Shown: positions 43,886 through 54,111 of the stretch, one piece after another
Layout: each line of letters begins with the position of its first letter
Position numbering within the stretch: the first letter of the stretch is position 1
The notes under the pieces: model-generated
The model's database searches: none
Seen by the model: the letters and a program-made list of their open reading frames with translations, nothing else
Told to the model about the DNA's origin: nothing
Translations under genes and position numbers: made by a program
Assembly (NCBI GenBank): GCA_009761415.1
Contig: QUOL01000011.1
Span: 496,001 to 560,000 of the forward strand
Source: Sarcomyxa edulis
Taxonomy: Eukaryota > Basidiomycota > Agaricomycetes > Agaricales > Mycenaceae
Length of the DNA stretch: 64,000 bases
Direction: 5' to 3'

Positions 43886-46371
43886 TCAAGAATGACCCCG
43901 ACGGTCGGTTGCCTTCTGAAGTGCTGTATTCAGAAATTCAGACAACGAAGGTCCAGGGAATCTGGTACCGAATTCCATCGGCGCGATAGAAGAAGCAGAA
44001 TGCGGCGGAGTCACTGTAGGTGTATAATAGCTTGGAGATATCGATCCAAAATTACTACGATTGGGACTCAAAATGACAGGCGAGAGGGGTCGTGCAAACG
44101 TGAGCGAACTTGCGTTCGTAGATATACTGCGTTCATCGGAGTCGTCCACGAGGTTGACGTTAACGTTGACCGAGCCCGAAGAAGGGCGAGAGATAGTCTG
44201 ACCCTCCCCTGGATCAGAAGGGTCCCAGAATGGATTATCACTATGGATTACGCTATCGCCTGCTCTGTCGTTGTCATTGACGTTAACATTGATTCCTTCA
44301 ATGTCCGGACTCGTCGGTCTCAACCAGATAGAGAAACCACTGTTGAAGCTGTCTCGGATGTTGTGTTGCATCAGCCCTTCATGAATATACGCAGAAGGAG
44401 GAGGAATGCCCTCTTCTGCGTGGGCTGCCATCAAGGGTAGACCACCGACGTGACGTTGGCCGAGAGGGGTCGCATTCCTCGTTGATGACCGTTGACGACG
44501 GTGTTTGTGGGTTATCCAGAAGACCAAAACGAGGACGAGAAGAACGACGGCACCAACGACTGGACCCACAATGGCTGCGGTGTGATTTTTGCCACTCGCA
44601 GTACTAGAGGTAAAAAAAAGCGAGTTCAGTAAGAGGCCTACTAGGGCAGCCGAAATACATGACAGACCTCATATCACTATTAGAATTGGAACTAGTGCCA
44701 CCCTTATGAGCATTCCCTCGATTTCCAGTGCTCACACCACCACCACCATCGTGAACGGTCGGTGAGGTTCGATGGGAAGATTCCGAAGCTGTGGCAGTAG
44801 CTTCCGGAGCTACTGAGGCGATACCGGGCGTCATAGTCACGATAACGGCGATCGACGATGTTATAGCCGTTCCATCTACGGAAATGACGGTGACGCTGGT
44901 GACAGTCTGAAGGGTTGGATCTGCACCGAAGTTCTCAAGCGCGCTAGAGTATAATCAGAGTCAAACATTGACCTTCAGCTCTGAATGGCTTACCTTGGGA
45001 GCTGAGAGTTGGTAAACGCCAAAAGATCTGCCCGAGATGGTACAGAAGAGATGCTCAGCCCTTCAATTTGAAACGGAAAGGTTGAGACTGGGGTGGGAGA
45101 CGCTGTGGACGGTGGGACCGTGATCCCATCGGAGGTCGATGGAAGTATAGTTGGAGTGTATGCAAGTTCAAGCGTTGTTGTATCACCCGAAGATGCTAAT
45201 GAGGGTAAGACTGTGCGAGTGATGACTGCGGTGGTCGTTCCCGCGGGAACCGGAGAAGTGGACGATGTCAAAGGAGTGTTCTGAGACGGTGTAGGGATCA
45301 AAACTGTTCCCGTCTCGTTGGACGATGTTTGTGTAGGCGTGGCCGATACTGAAGTGACAGGGGTGGAGGGTATATTTGTCTGGCTAGAAGCGGTCGACTG
45401 GGTAGGTTGACTAGTCTGTAGAAAGTTGTTGGAGGTCGGAGAGCTCGAAAAAGAGCCTTTGAAAGATGTTGCAAGCGAGGTAGTCGAGATACTATCTGTC
45501 ACACTCGAACGTGTCGCAGCAGGTCCTGTGAAGGACGACGAGCTCGACGTGGGTACGGGGGAAGGTGAAGGAGAAGGAGAAGGAGAAGGAGTCAACGATG
45601 TCGCAGCAGGCGCGGTAGAGGCTACACTTGTTTCGCTCGAGATGGAACTTTGAGTAGGTTGGGCAGAAGCCGTCGATATCGCTGCAGGTGAGGTAGAGGG
45701 TATATCTGCTTGACTCGAAGTAGATGTGTCCGTGGACGCAGATCCAGTTCCCAAGAAGTTATTAGAGGCCACAGAGCTCGAAGAAGGACCTTGAGAAGAC
45801 GTTGTGAGTGAGGCGGATGGGGTAGTATCTGTTCCACTCGAGCTTGTCGAGGCAGACGATACTTCCGTAGAGTCTGGGGAAGGTGCGGACGATACCGCAA
45901 TTGACGATGGTGTGCTTGTTACACCTGAATCCGATGTAGATGATATCTGTGTGGATGTATTATTATCATCGGAAGAGGGTGGAGTTAACGAATGTGTTGT
46001 GACGCTTGAGATAGACGTCGGGATACTCGAGGAAAAAGATGAAGGAGGCGAAGAGGTCAACGATGAAGGGGATATGAATGATGTTGCAAGACCGAAGGAA
46101 GAAGTTGAAGTAGACGGGTTTCCGGACGTCGATGGTGTGCTGATGCCAGACTGCCGAATGCTCGATTCCTGGGAAGATGAAAAGTCAATAGCGTCAGTGT
46201 CAGTACCAGGAAAGGACGACTGGGACGTCGTTGCAGTTGCAGAGCGTACATCCTTCGACATGACTCTGTCCTGCAAGGGTCTCCGAAAAAGTAAGGAGCG
46301 TTCAAAACCAAGCAGGCATTTGACAGCAAGAGCACTATAAAGGAGGAAGACAAGGAGCGGAATGGAAGCAT
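43886..46371 (-). CDS. Ser/Thr-rich single-span surface protein, unknown
   Basis: Predicted type I membrane protein. The ATG at 46371 opens a signal sequence (MLPFRSLSSSFIVLLLSNAC) in a frame that needs a splice into the main frame; candidate introns share donors near 46308 and acceptors near 46270 or 46219, so the N-terminal join is unsettled. The ectodomain (about 46260-44990) is an extreme Ser/Thr/Pro region with runs of SPSPSPSPVP and DTSTSSQ-type repeats, surely O-glycosylated. After NRGNAHKGGTSSNSN comes the span TAAIVGPVVGAVVLLVLVLV, then a basic stop-transfer THKHRRQRSS and a cytoplasmic tail with INVNVNDNDRAG and SVNVNVNLVDDSDE. The layout recalls cell-wall stress sensors, but no WSC or Mid2 signature cysteines are seen. 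Function unknown. Confidence 0.72.
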
Positions 46372-47060
46372 TTTAGGTTTTATTCCGTGGGTAAGTCTCC
46401 GCCGGAAGATGCTAACGACCCAGACAAATGAAACGCCCTGCATGTGGGAGTAGATTGATCATATTTTTAACGGTGCCGTCATCGGTCAGAAGATAGTGCA
46501 GGAAAGACGCCCGAGGAAGTGTACGAGACGCCTGTTCTAGAGTACCGAGATATAACCGATTTACAGAAAGAACGTTAACGTCAAGACACGTAGAGAGAAG
46601 TGAAGGGACGCGTACTAAACTTGGATTTGTGCGCGTCTCATTGACGAGACTTGCTGCTTCGACCTGAGAATTATGTCTGGCGATTGAGTTCAGACTTTGC
46701 AGATCTATGGGACGCGTGTTTGACGCTTGTTCCGAGAAGTTCGAAAACTGATGAGATCTATACGCAGGACTATGTTTTAGGCAAGTCAAGTGAACGAACA
46801 TCAAGTAGCGGAAATTCAGGCAGACAGACGCGCCTAGTAATGCATGCAAAAAAGCGATGATGAGTGTATGTATAGTCGATGACAGTGTAAGAAAAACGAA
46901 ATAAATATCAACCAAAAGAACCCTAGATGAGAGAAATGGACACCGTCAACAAGTAACTCTACAAACGGTTGCCTCATCATGGTTCCATCCGCAACTACCT
47001 CCCCTATATCCCACAAAACATGTAACATGAGCTCGTGAAGAGCAACGAAGACGACTCTTC
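46372..47060. other. Spacer without recognised genes
   Basis: A 167-codon minus-strand frame (46412-46915) lies here, but it starts without ATG and shows no motif; I do not call it. The region holds the promoter of the Ser/Thr-rich gene and the 3' side of the small membrane protein gene. Confidence 0.4.
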
Positions 47061-47673
47061 CTACGAAGGTATCTTGGTAGCTAAATCATCAGCGATTTCG
47101 GTGACCAGAAATTCGCGAGGGGTGTCGGGGACGTTATCGGCCCAAAGGGATCTGAAGCCGAACCAGTTTCCGAAGGATCCTTCGACTGCATGGACGTCTC
47201 CTACAACCCCATTTTGAACGTTGAATTCAAGATGGGGGCGACGGGACGCGAGTCTGTGGGTGACGACGTGACAGACGAGGATGAATATGATCAGGAAGAC
47301 GAAGATCGACATGCGAGCCGAGAACCTGAAGGGGGCGAAAGGGTAGGATGAGATGCGTTCTCGGATCGTCGGCTTGGGAGGCGGTGCGAGGAATGCGATG
47401 GAGAAATCCTGGGAATGTGAAGGGGAAGAAGGTGTAACGATGATGGCAGGTAAAGGGGACTTTTCCGTCGCCAAAGGAAGGGACAAATCTTGGTAGTTCG
47501 GACGTACATGAGAGGGAAGTTTGTGATGGTAGAACGTAATAAGCTTACCCAAAGGTGCGGGTATGAGGGTATAGTCTAGCCTCTGGGGCAAACGGTGAAT
47601 GCGAGGTGCTTCAAATAGAGACAGTGAGCATGTACAGCGCGTCAAAGTCTAATATGAGCTTACCACGGGCCAT
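47061..47673 (-). CDS. Small single-span membrane protein, unknown
   Basis: Not recognised. The ATG at 47673 gives a 10-nt first exon (MAR plus one base), spliced by GTAAGC...TTGAAG to APRIHRLPQRLDYTLIPAPL and again by GTAAGC...CCAAG to DLSLPLATEKSPLPAIIVTP. Then come SYPFAPFRFSARM, a clear span (SIFVFLIIFILVCHVVTH), a basic flank (RLASRRPH) and the end REFLVTEIADDLATKIPS. About 170 residues. The Pro-rich head and short tail with one span are all that can be said. Divergent from the WD40 gene, 556 bp apart. Confidence 0.68.
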
Positions 47674-48229
47674 ACTAAAAACAAGGATCAGAGAAGGTGT
47701 CGAAGTACTTTGGGTGGGAACGAATTCCTATAGTATAATTACACCGTGGAGAGGCGAATTTCGATTTTGTAAAGAATGTGGGATTAACGAGTGTGGTTCG
47801 AACACGAGAAACAGAGACTGCGATAGCCAAAGGGTCTTGAAAGACGAGAGGAGAGCGAGAGAAGAAGAAGAGAGAGGAACAACGGAAATCTCAAAACCAG
47901 TTGTCAAGAGACGCTCTCGGCAACGCGAATTTCTTCGGCAAACTGCGCGAGTCGACAGTCAGTACGCTCAGGTAGTCGGTGATATCAGTCATCTCCAGCG
48001 TATCATTCATCTATCTAGTTACGAGAAGTTCTATTCCACAGGCAGGCACGCATGAGTATACTTCTCCAAGTTGTTCCAGGAGAGCAGGTGCAAGCGCTGG
48101 GTCTGAACGAGCAGCAGAAGCTTTTGCACAACATCGCCAACACTGTGACATCTTCCCAATCAGGAATTCTACTTTAGAAAAATTCACCAAGTCCACCCAT
48201 CTCAACTTTACCTCCAGTCGTCCAGGAAA

Positions 48230-49799
48230 ATGGCAAATTCGATGCTGGAATCTCCTACTCTATTCAGCACTTCAGCACCCCTCAAACAGACCACTCTGTC
48301 CGCTCAGTCTTACGTTTTGTCTCTTGCATCTCTCCCATCTCTCTACGCGGCATCCGCGTCTTCACCTGCAAATGTCATCGACTTGTTTGATAAATCCACT
48401 CTACAAGGCGTGCAAACGCTCTCAGGTCACGGAGTTGCAATCACGTCTCTCAAAGCTGTAGAAACTATCGCAAATTTATCCCGGACATCCCTAGTCACAT
48501 CTGGTAAAGACGGTGTAGTCAATGTCTGGGATGAACGTTCGAATACAGTTAGCATCAAAAGTAAGCCCGAAAACTCCATCATCTCATGAACATGGCAAGT
48601 TTTGACAGCTCAAATAAAGAATGTGTGTTTGTGTAGTGACCACCTCTGGTAAAATACGGCCTCTGCTATGTTGCGATGTTTCCCCGGATGGATTGACTGT
48701 CGCCGCTGGATCCGATTTACAAGGAGACGATGCTCTCATTCTGTATTGGTGCGGTTCATACACACACCGCAGAAGACTCGTCCTCTAACCTTCCACATCA
48801 TTCCAGGGATCCCCGGAACCCTGTCGCACCTCTACGTACCCACTCCTCGACCCATTCCGACGATATAACTGCCCTCCAATTCCTGAGAAACCAAAAATCC
48901 TCCGCTCCACACCCAATCCTACTATCAGCATCGTCTGACGGGCTAATAAGCACCTCCAATCCAAATGAAGACGACGAAGACGAAGCCGTGTTGAACGTAG
49001 GTAACTGGGGCTGCAGCATCTCGCAGGCTGGATGGATCTATGGATCTAATGGACCGCAAATATGGGCATCCAGTGATATGGAAACTTTCAGTACTTGGTC
49101 GGATGAGGTATGTCGATCCATCAATCATTCCATTTATCGGACATTTCGTTTCTCAAATAGATGGATGTGTATAGCTCGATCAACTGCAGAGTATTGATAT
49201 ACGTGGACCGTCTGTGCATAATCAGCGACGGACGTGGGTGACTGATTATGTGATTGCTGGTCATGCTCACGATTCGAGCTTTGGTCTTTTCGTTGGGTCA
49301 AACGAGTACGTCGTTGAATTCCATGTCAATGTCATGGACTTCCATTCTCACTTCATTTTTCGTTACAGGGGAGATGTGGCTCTTATATCGAATCCTGATC
49401 TCGCAGATTCGACGGTTCCATGGCATCTTCAGAGTCTTTGGACAACTGGACATACAGGTATCGTTAGATCTATGCTATGGGACGAAGAGGTATGTTTCCC
49501 TGTATATCTATCGAGTATTATCCGACATGTCAGCTCATCATCCGTCACCCATCCAGAACGCGGCTCTCGTCACAGGCGGAGAAGATGGCAAAGTAAACCT
49601 GTGGAAGATCCCTCCCGTTGAAACCCTGCTACTAAATCCGAATGCCATGGATGTGGATTCTCCTGTTACCAAAAAACGAGACTTTGATTGGGATGAACAT
49701 CAGGTATGTTCTTTGGGTTTAACTTCCTTTGGTTGATCGCTCATTAATTTGCTCCAGGACAGTGAGGATGTGGAAGGGAAGAGGCCCAGGAGAATGTGA
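48230..49799 (+). CDS. WD40-repeat protein, WDR89-like
   Basis: Beta-propeller protein. The ATG at 48230 starts MANSMLESPTLF. Exon 1 ends 48560; exon 2 begins 48637 and reads MTTSGKIRPLLCCDVSPDGL, then ALILYW joined to DPRNPVAPLRTHSSTHSDDI, TALQFL and LLSASSDGLISTSN. Further exons give VDYSVIDxx-type blades: TWVTDYVIAGHAHDSSFGLF, TTGHTGIVRSMLWDEENAAL, VTGGEDGKVNLWKIPPVETL, with a final KRDFDWDEHQDSEDVEGKRP. GH and D-x-x-x-W/L dipeptides mark four to five WD blades; propeller and C-terminal linker resemble the WDR89 subfamily. The role (often ribosome or nuclear) is not established for the family. Confidence 0.85.
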
Positions 49800-51222
49800 A
49801 GTTATCGTCGGCTCTTGGATTCTCGCTGTATTCGGAACACATGACAATCCGAATCATTTCTCGATGACATACTCATAGCACGTCCGGTTCTGTTGGTCCA
49901 GCGTCTAAGGCTCCAGAAATGCGTGGACCGCCATCGAGGTGTCATATTGCATCGTATTCAACTCATGTATAGCTTCAGACCTGATGGGAACAGACTTTCA
50001 TCGAAAATCTGGATACGTCGCATGCATGTACCTTCCATAATCTGTCATTCCGGACGCCACTGGGAATTGTCACTCGGCCAAAAGCTGAGTCCTTATGGCC
50101 ATATGATTTTCGTATCTTGCATGTGATCTTCAGTGTCACTGGTCGAAACACCACAACGACAGCTTTTTTGACGGGATTTTCTCCTTCTTTGATTATGTGC
50201 TGAGCTGCTTTAAGATGACGTGCGGAATATTGTGCGACTTGTCGCTCGCGCTGAACGAAGGTCCTCCGTACGGTACTTATTGCAGCGATGGCCTACCAGG
50301 CAGAGTACCTACGCACTCACAATCCATCTGACGTTGACGATCACCGACGTCAAGCTAATGATGCCTAACGATGATGCCGAGTGGAGATAGACGTTAAATC
50401 AGACTGCTAGCATGGGGTCTGTATGGAACGGCTGAAGCTCAAGGACAGTCTACTGCGGTCGAGCAGACTGGCTACATAGTAACGATCTGCAGCACTGAAT
50501 GTGGGAGCGTCAAGCGTTCGGATCCATGTAACGTTACCTACCAGCTTGTGAGTTGGCTTGTTGGATTCGGTATCATTTACTATCGCCCTAAATGCAGAAG
50601 ACGCATGATTTGTGCTCGGAGTCAGTGCGAAGGATAAGGAGGTTGGGTCGGGCATGACTGCTGCTCCTAGGGATGTTTGAGATTTGATTCTGCCATTCTT
50701 GAGGCACATGAGAAAGCCAGTAGGTGAGTGAGGGGGCAAGTACTACGGTAGAATGGGAGGCTAACGGATACCTGATGTCTCTCTCGAGTCACTTCGATCT
50801 GAAGCCCTTTGCAACTGCTCCTAACGTTCTTGCTAGGTAATGCTCTTGCTCGATAATGCTCTGGAAATTCTATTTCTTGAACAGAACTTTTCTCATTGGA
50901 GGGTTCCGTGATCTTGGAAAAGACTCATACTACTTACTGCATTGACACAAAGGACGTGTAGACCCATCATGTGACATTGACAAAAACGACGCGTCTCAAG
51001 TTTGTGGCACGTGAGGTGACGCAACGCTACACCCCTAGGCCTATATCCTGATCAACGTGAACGATCTCAGGCATAGAACGAATTTGAGAATAACGTCGTC
51101 TACTACTCAACAGTGTCCATCCTAGTAAGAAACTACAAACTTCTATCCCGATCATGCGCGTCCTAAACCTTCATCCTTTACACTACTTCTCATGACTCTG
51201 TGCGCGTCAGACAGACCAGAAC
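49800..51222. other. 1.4-kb gene-poor spacer
   Basis: No gene is convincing. A minus-strand stretch at 50407-50730 has protein-like composition (SFALTPSTNHASSAFRAIVN) but no ATG at a sensible position, and no flanking exons were found; it could be an isolated decayed exon. Confidence 0.4.
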
Positions 51223-52296
51223 TCAATCATACGTGATCGAAGCGGCGCCCACGACAAATGCGAGTACGATGACGAGAATCGAAGTGATGAATAACTTGAG
51301 TACGACGGCAGTTCGAGTGGCAGTGGGAGTCCGTTCGGCCACATAGTCAACCAAGTATGCGCGCACCTCTCCAAGCCGTATATCAGATCTATCGGTCTCA
51401 AGTCGAGCTGGCGGGTTGCTCCACTTGAGAATGCGTGACAGGGACGGTCTGTCAGTCTGAATCCCTCTGATACTGTTCATATATTCATGACTGTTTAAAG
51501 CCATCGTACGCGTAAGTGCCGCATGCGACCAGAAAGGTCCCGAGGCAGCGACTAGGACGACTGAACCCTGATTTGGGTTGCCTATGAAGAGATGGAATGC
51601 CTGGACTTCGGCGTCCGCTTTAGCCTCCCGTAACTTCGATTGTATGGCTAAATCCAACGCTACACCCGAAAGACTCCGGCTAGGAAACCGTTTGATTTCT
51701 ACGATGGTGGGGATCAGGAAAGAGATTATCTTGCAACCTCCATAGAGAATGGTTCGTCCTAGTACCCTCTTTGCGATAAGAAAAATGATTGCGAAATCGG
51801 TGATTCGAGAGGACGTGTTTCTAGAGGAAGTTGTGGCATTGCTCATCATCGAAGTATTCGCAAGCTCGTAATCTTCTTCCTCTTCTATTCCAGACGCAAA
51901 TGCATGAACAGGCTCAACGGATGGGCCAGATGCAGTATCGGTAGCAGCATCTTTACCGTCGGCGTCGAATTTGAGATTGATCTCAACAATGAGGCTAGGG
52001 TCCTGGTCGAAGTCGAAGTCCGGATCTACCCCATCTTGGTTCGTTTCGGGTTGCGTTGGATCCTCGTCTTCGTCTTTGAGAAATCTGAGAGCATACTGAG
52101 GGGCGATGAAGAGGTTGGGTATGCCACGGATAAGGAAGTGGAGGCGATGATCCCAGGTGCCGTACCAGGGTAGCTCAGTATTATGCGGGTTAGCGTGTCG
52201 AGAGAAGCCAAAACTTTGGAGATATCTGAACAGAAGTTTTTCTCCGTCAGTGAGCTTTGGTAAAGAGGCCCTTAATGAAGAGCTGTTGCCTCCCAT
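51223..52296 (-). CDS. Family B membrane protein B2 (unknown function)
   Basis: Paralogue of B1 at 38391. 357 residues, single exon, ATG at 52296 (MGGNSSSLRASLPKLTDGEK). The head shares KYLQSFGFSR/RYLQSFGFSR, NPHNxELPWYGTW and KDEDEDPTQPETNQDG with B1; the acidic middle is unrelated in detail. ITDFAIIFLIAKRVLGRTIL, IKRFPSRSLSGVALD and VVLVAASGPFWSH are conserved. The C-terminal span is VVLKLFITSILVIVLAFVVG, with a 7-residue tail. Two members with intact frames and divergent middles suggest both are functional. Head-to-head with family A copy 7, 936 bp apart, mirroring the copy 6/B1 pair. Confidence 0.82.
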   Translation of the reverse strand: MGGNSSSLRASLPKLTDGEKLLFRYLQSFGFSRHANPHNTELPWYGTWDHRLHFLIRGIPNLFIAPQYALRFLKDEDEDPTQPETNQDGVDPDFDFDQDPSLIVEINLKFDADGKDAATDTASGPSVEPVHAFASGIEEEEDYELANTSMMSNATTSSRNTSSRITDFAIIFLIAKRVLGRTILYGGCKIISFLIPTIVEIKRFPSRSLSGVALDLAIQSKLREAKADAEVQAFHLFIGNPNQGSVVLVAASGPFWSHAALTRTMALNSHEYMNSIRGIQTDRPSLSRILKWSNPPARLETDRSDIRLGEVRAYLVDYVAERTPTATRTAVVLKLFITSILVIVLAFVVGAASITYD

Positions 52297-53013
52297 GTCG
52301 GCAAGTAGAGCGGAATGGGAAAGGGAGACGCTATAAAACGAACAAGTGCCACTTGATGTGGAAGACTAGCTTGCGGGCGCTCTCGGGGAGTCTGACATTG
52401 AAATGTGATAATGTGAACTTGTGGGACAATCGAAAAGTGCAAATCACATCGAGCTAGCTCGCCCATACCATCCCATTAGAAGCAGAAATTATTTGATATA
52501 TCTGCTTTCCCACAAACCGCAATACGAGGTTCGCGCATCCATCACGATTTTATCTTGGTCTTGAGGAGTTCAAGAACGAAGGTCTTTCGCGCGTCCAGGA
52601 TGGATGCCGCATGGCCCTAAGGTGGAAGCGGTCCAATTGCGAGAGTTATTGCGGAAATTTTGTCCGTTCAGCATTTTGTCCGTTCAGCGATTGAATATAG
52701 ACTGCGGTTCGAAAGTGGGAATAATCCAATTTTCTTTCCCGTCCGAAGGCCAGGAGAACATTTGTTGGGTCCAAGCCACGGCGTATAAATCAACTTTTTG
52801 CTGGTTCACCATAGATAATTACACCCGCGGTTGAAATCGTTATCTGCATTTCTCGTCACGGATTGAGTTTAGCTAGCGAGCCTGGGGCCACACCAAGGTA
52901 GAGCCGTTCGTAAATGTGCATAACTTATGAGTTTGACATGAAGGAGTTGTGCGAGGAGATGCTCAAGAGATCCCCCTGGGAAGTTAATACTAGTCACATG
53001 GCAGTACAGGTCA
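52297..53013. promoter_or_regulatory. B2/A7 divergent intergenic region
   Basis: The 150 bp before B2 resemble the 150 bp before B1. Both contain an AATGTCAGA word (B1 near 38275; B2 near 52390 on the minus strand) and, about 50-60 bp before the start, AGTGGCAC followed by TTTATA. No coding signal otherwise. Confidence 0.45.
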
Positions 53014-53028
53014 GCCGAGATGCCGAGG
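53014..53028 (+). promoter_or_regulatory. 15-bp family A upstream element, copy 7
   Basis: GCCGAGATGCCGAGG in gene orientation, 205 bp before the copy 7 start codon. A TATATAAAG box follows at about 53038, so the element sits just upstream of a TATA box. Confidence 0.6.
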
Positions 53029-53232
53029 TTGCGGATCTATATAAAGCCGAGTTCAACATCACGTTATGACTTGAACAGTTCCACCAACTTCATCTCTCGA
53101 CAAGAATATTCGAACGTTGAACACCGTCACCGCAATAGACTAATTGCAGCAACCCACAACTTAACAATCTACCAGTACGTCTGTCGCTTATTCTTTTCGT
53201 CTCAATAATGCAGAACTCCATCGTCGTAGAAA

Positions 53233-53562
53233 ATGCCATACCTCATGTTCGGATACGCGATTCAGGACGAATGGCTCATCCGTTATGCCGCACACAAAGG
53301 CTACGTTCCAGCTAACAAGTCGACTTGGGCTAGAAGTGACGCAATCTTCGTGGGAGTCTCTGAATTGATGTTGGATTCGGGAGTCTATGGTGATGCGAAA
53401 CTGGGAACCGTCCTTGTGAAGGGAGAACAGCGGAGCATGATCGCACTCGCCACCAACGACCCTCGAGACGGTATGGTGACCATACCGCCCCCTAAGGTAT
53501 GGGCGGATCTGAAGACGATCTTGGGTAGGAAGATGGAGCCAACATGGCATCGCTACGTATGA
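53233..53562 (+). CDS. Family A small protein, copy 7 (head-to-head with family B2)
   Basis: 109 residues, intact, about 16 kb from the main cluster. Starts MPYLMFGYAIQDEWLIRYAA, linker VPANKSTWARSDAIFVGVSE, core LMLDSGVYGDAKLGTVLVKG, EQRSMIALATNDPRDGMVTI and tail WADLKTILGRKMEPTWHRYV. The TATA box, the 15-bp element, a 5'UTR-intron-like segment ending in front of the ATG, the GTGCGTATAC donor after the stop and the downstream element (53648-53667) are all present, so this copy has the most complete gene architecture. Confidence 0.8.
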   Translation: MPYLMFGYAIQDEWLIRYAAHKGYVPANKSTWARSDAIFVGVSELMLDSGVYGDAKLGTVLVKGEQRSMIALATNDPRDGMVTIPPPKVWADLKTILGRKMEPTWHRYV

Positions 53563-54111
53563 GCCACTGATCATGGTGCGTATACATATCCCGAGTCTCT
53601 GCCCGTACAGTGCGTCTGATACACTTTCATTACCTCAAAGTTCCGCTGTTGTTGTACTACGGATTGCATACATATATACCCACTATCATCATATAGCTCC
53701 ATCTTCCAATTTTCGTTATTCCTGTGGTTTCCCAGCACTTTTCGTTCCTAATAGCTGACTGGCGTCAAGTCTAGATCTCACTGCGAGTGAAGCGGGGCAC
53801 GATTGATTCCGGAGAGGCACCAGTGTCGACCCATGCAACCTTGAACTCGACTTCAGAAATTTTTCAACATTCCCTCGAACACATATGTTAAACGAACGCT
53901 CATCAACGCGACAAACAAAACCACGTCCCTCTTCCTTGCTCCTGAGAGGAACTCTCGACTGAAGTTGGCCCGGGGTCAAAGAGATCGGGTAGGACTGCAT
54001 ACACGGTTTGGCGGAATAACTCGCGGCTTGGACGCTCGGACAGGTCATATTTCCGGCTCGAAGGTATCGCCATTTTGGGTGTGATAAGAGATGGGCGCGT
54101 CGATGGTTGGG

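Noticed and set aside
45804..46340. 178-codon plus frame opposite the Ser/Thr-rich ectodomain
   Set aside because: Shadow of the low-complexity Ser/Thr codons on the other strand.
46412..46915. 167-codon minus frame upstream of the Ser/Thr-rich gene
   Set aside because: It does not begin with ATG and has no recognisable domain or splice partners.
50407..50739. Minus-strand protein-like stretch of about 100 residues
   Set aside because: Starts without ATG; no adjacent exons could be joined. It may be a decayed exon but is not supportable as a gene.
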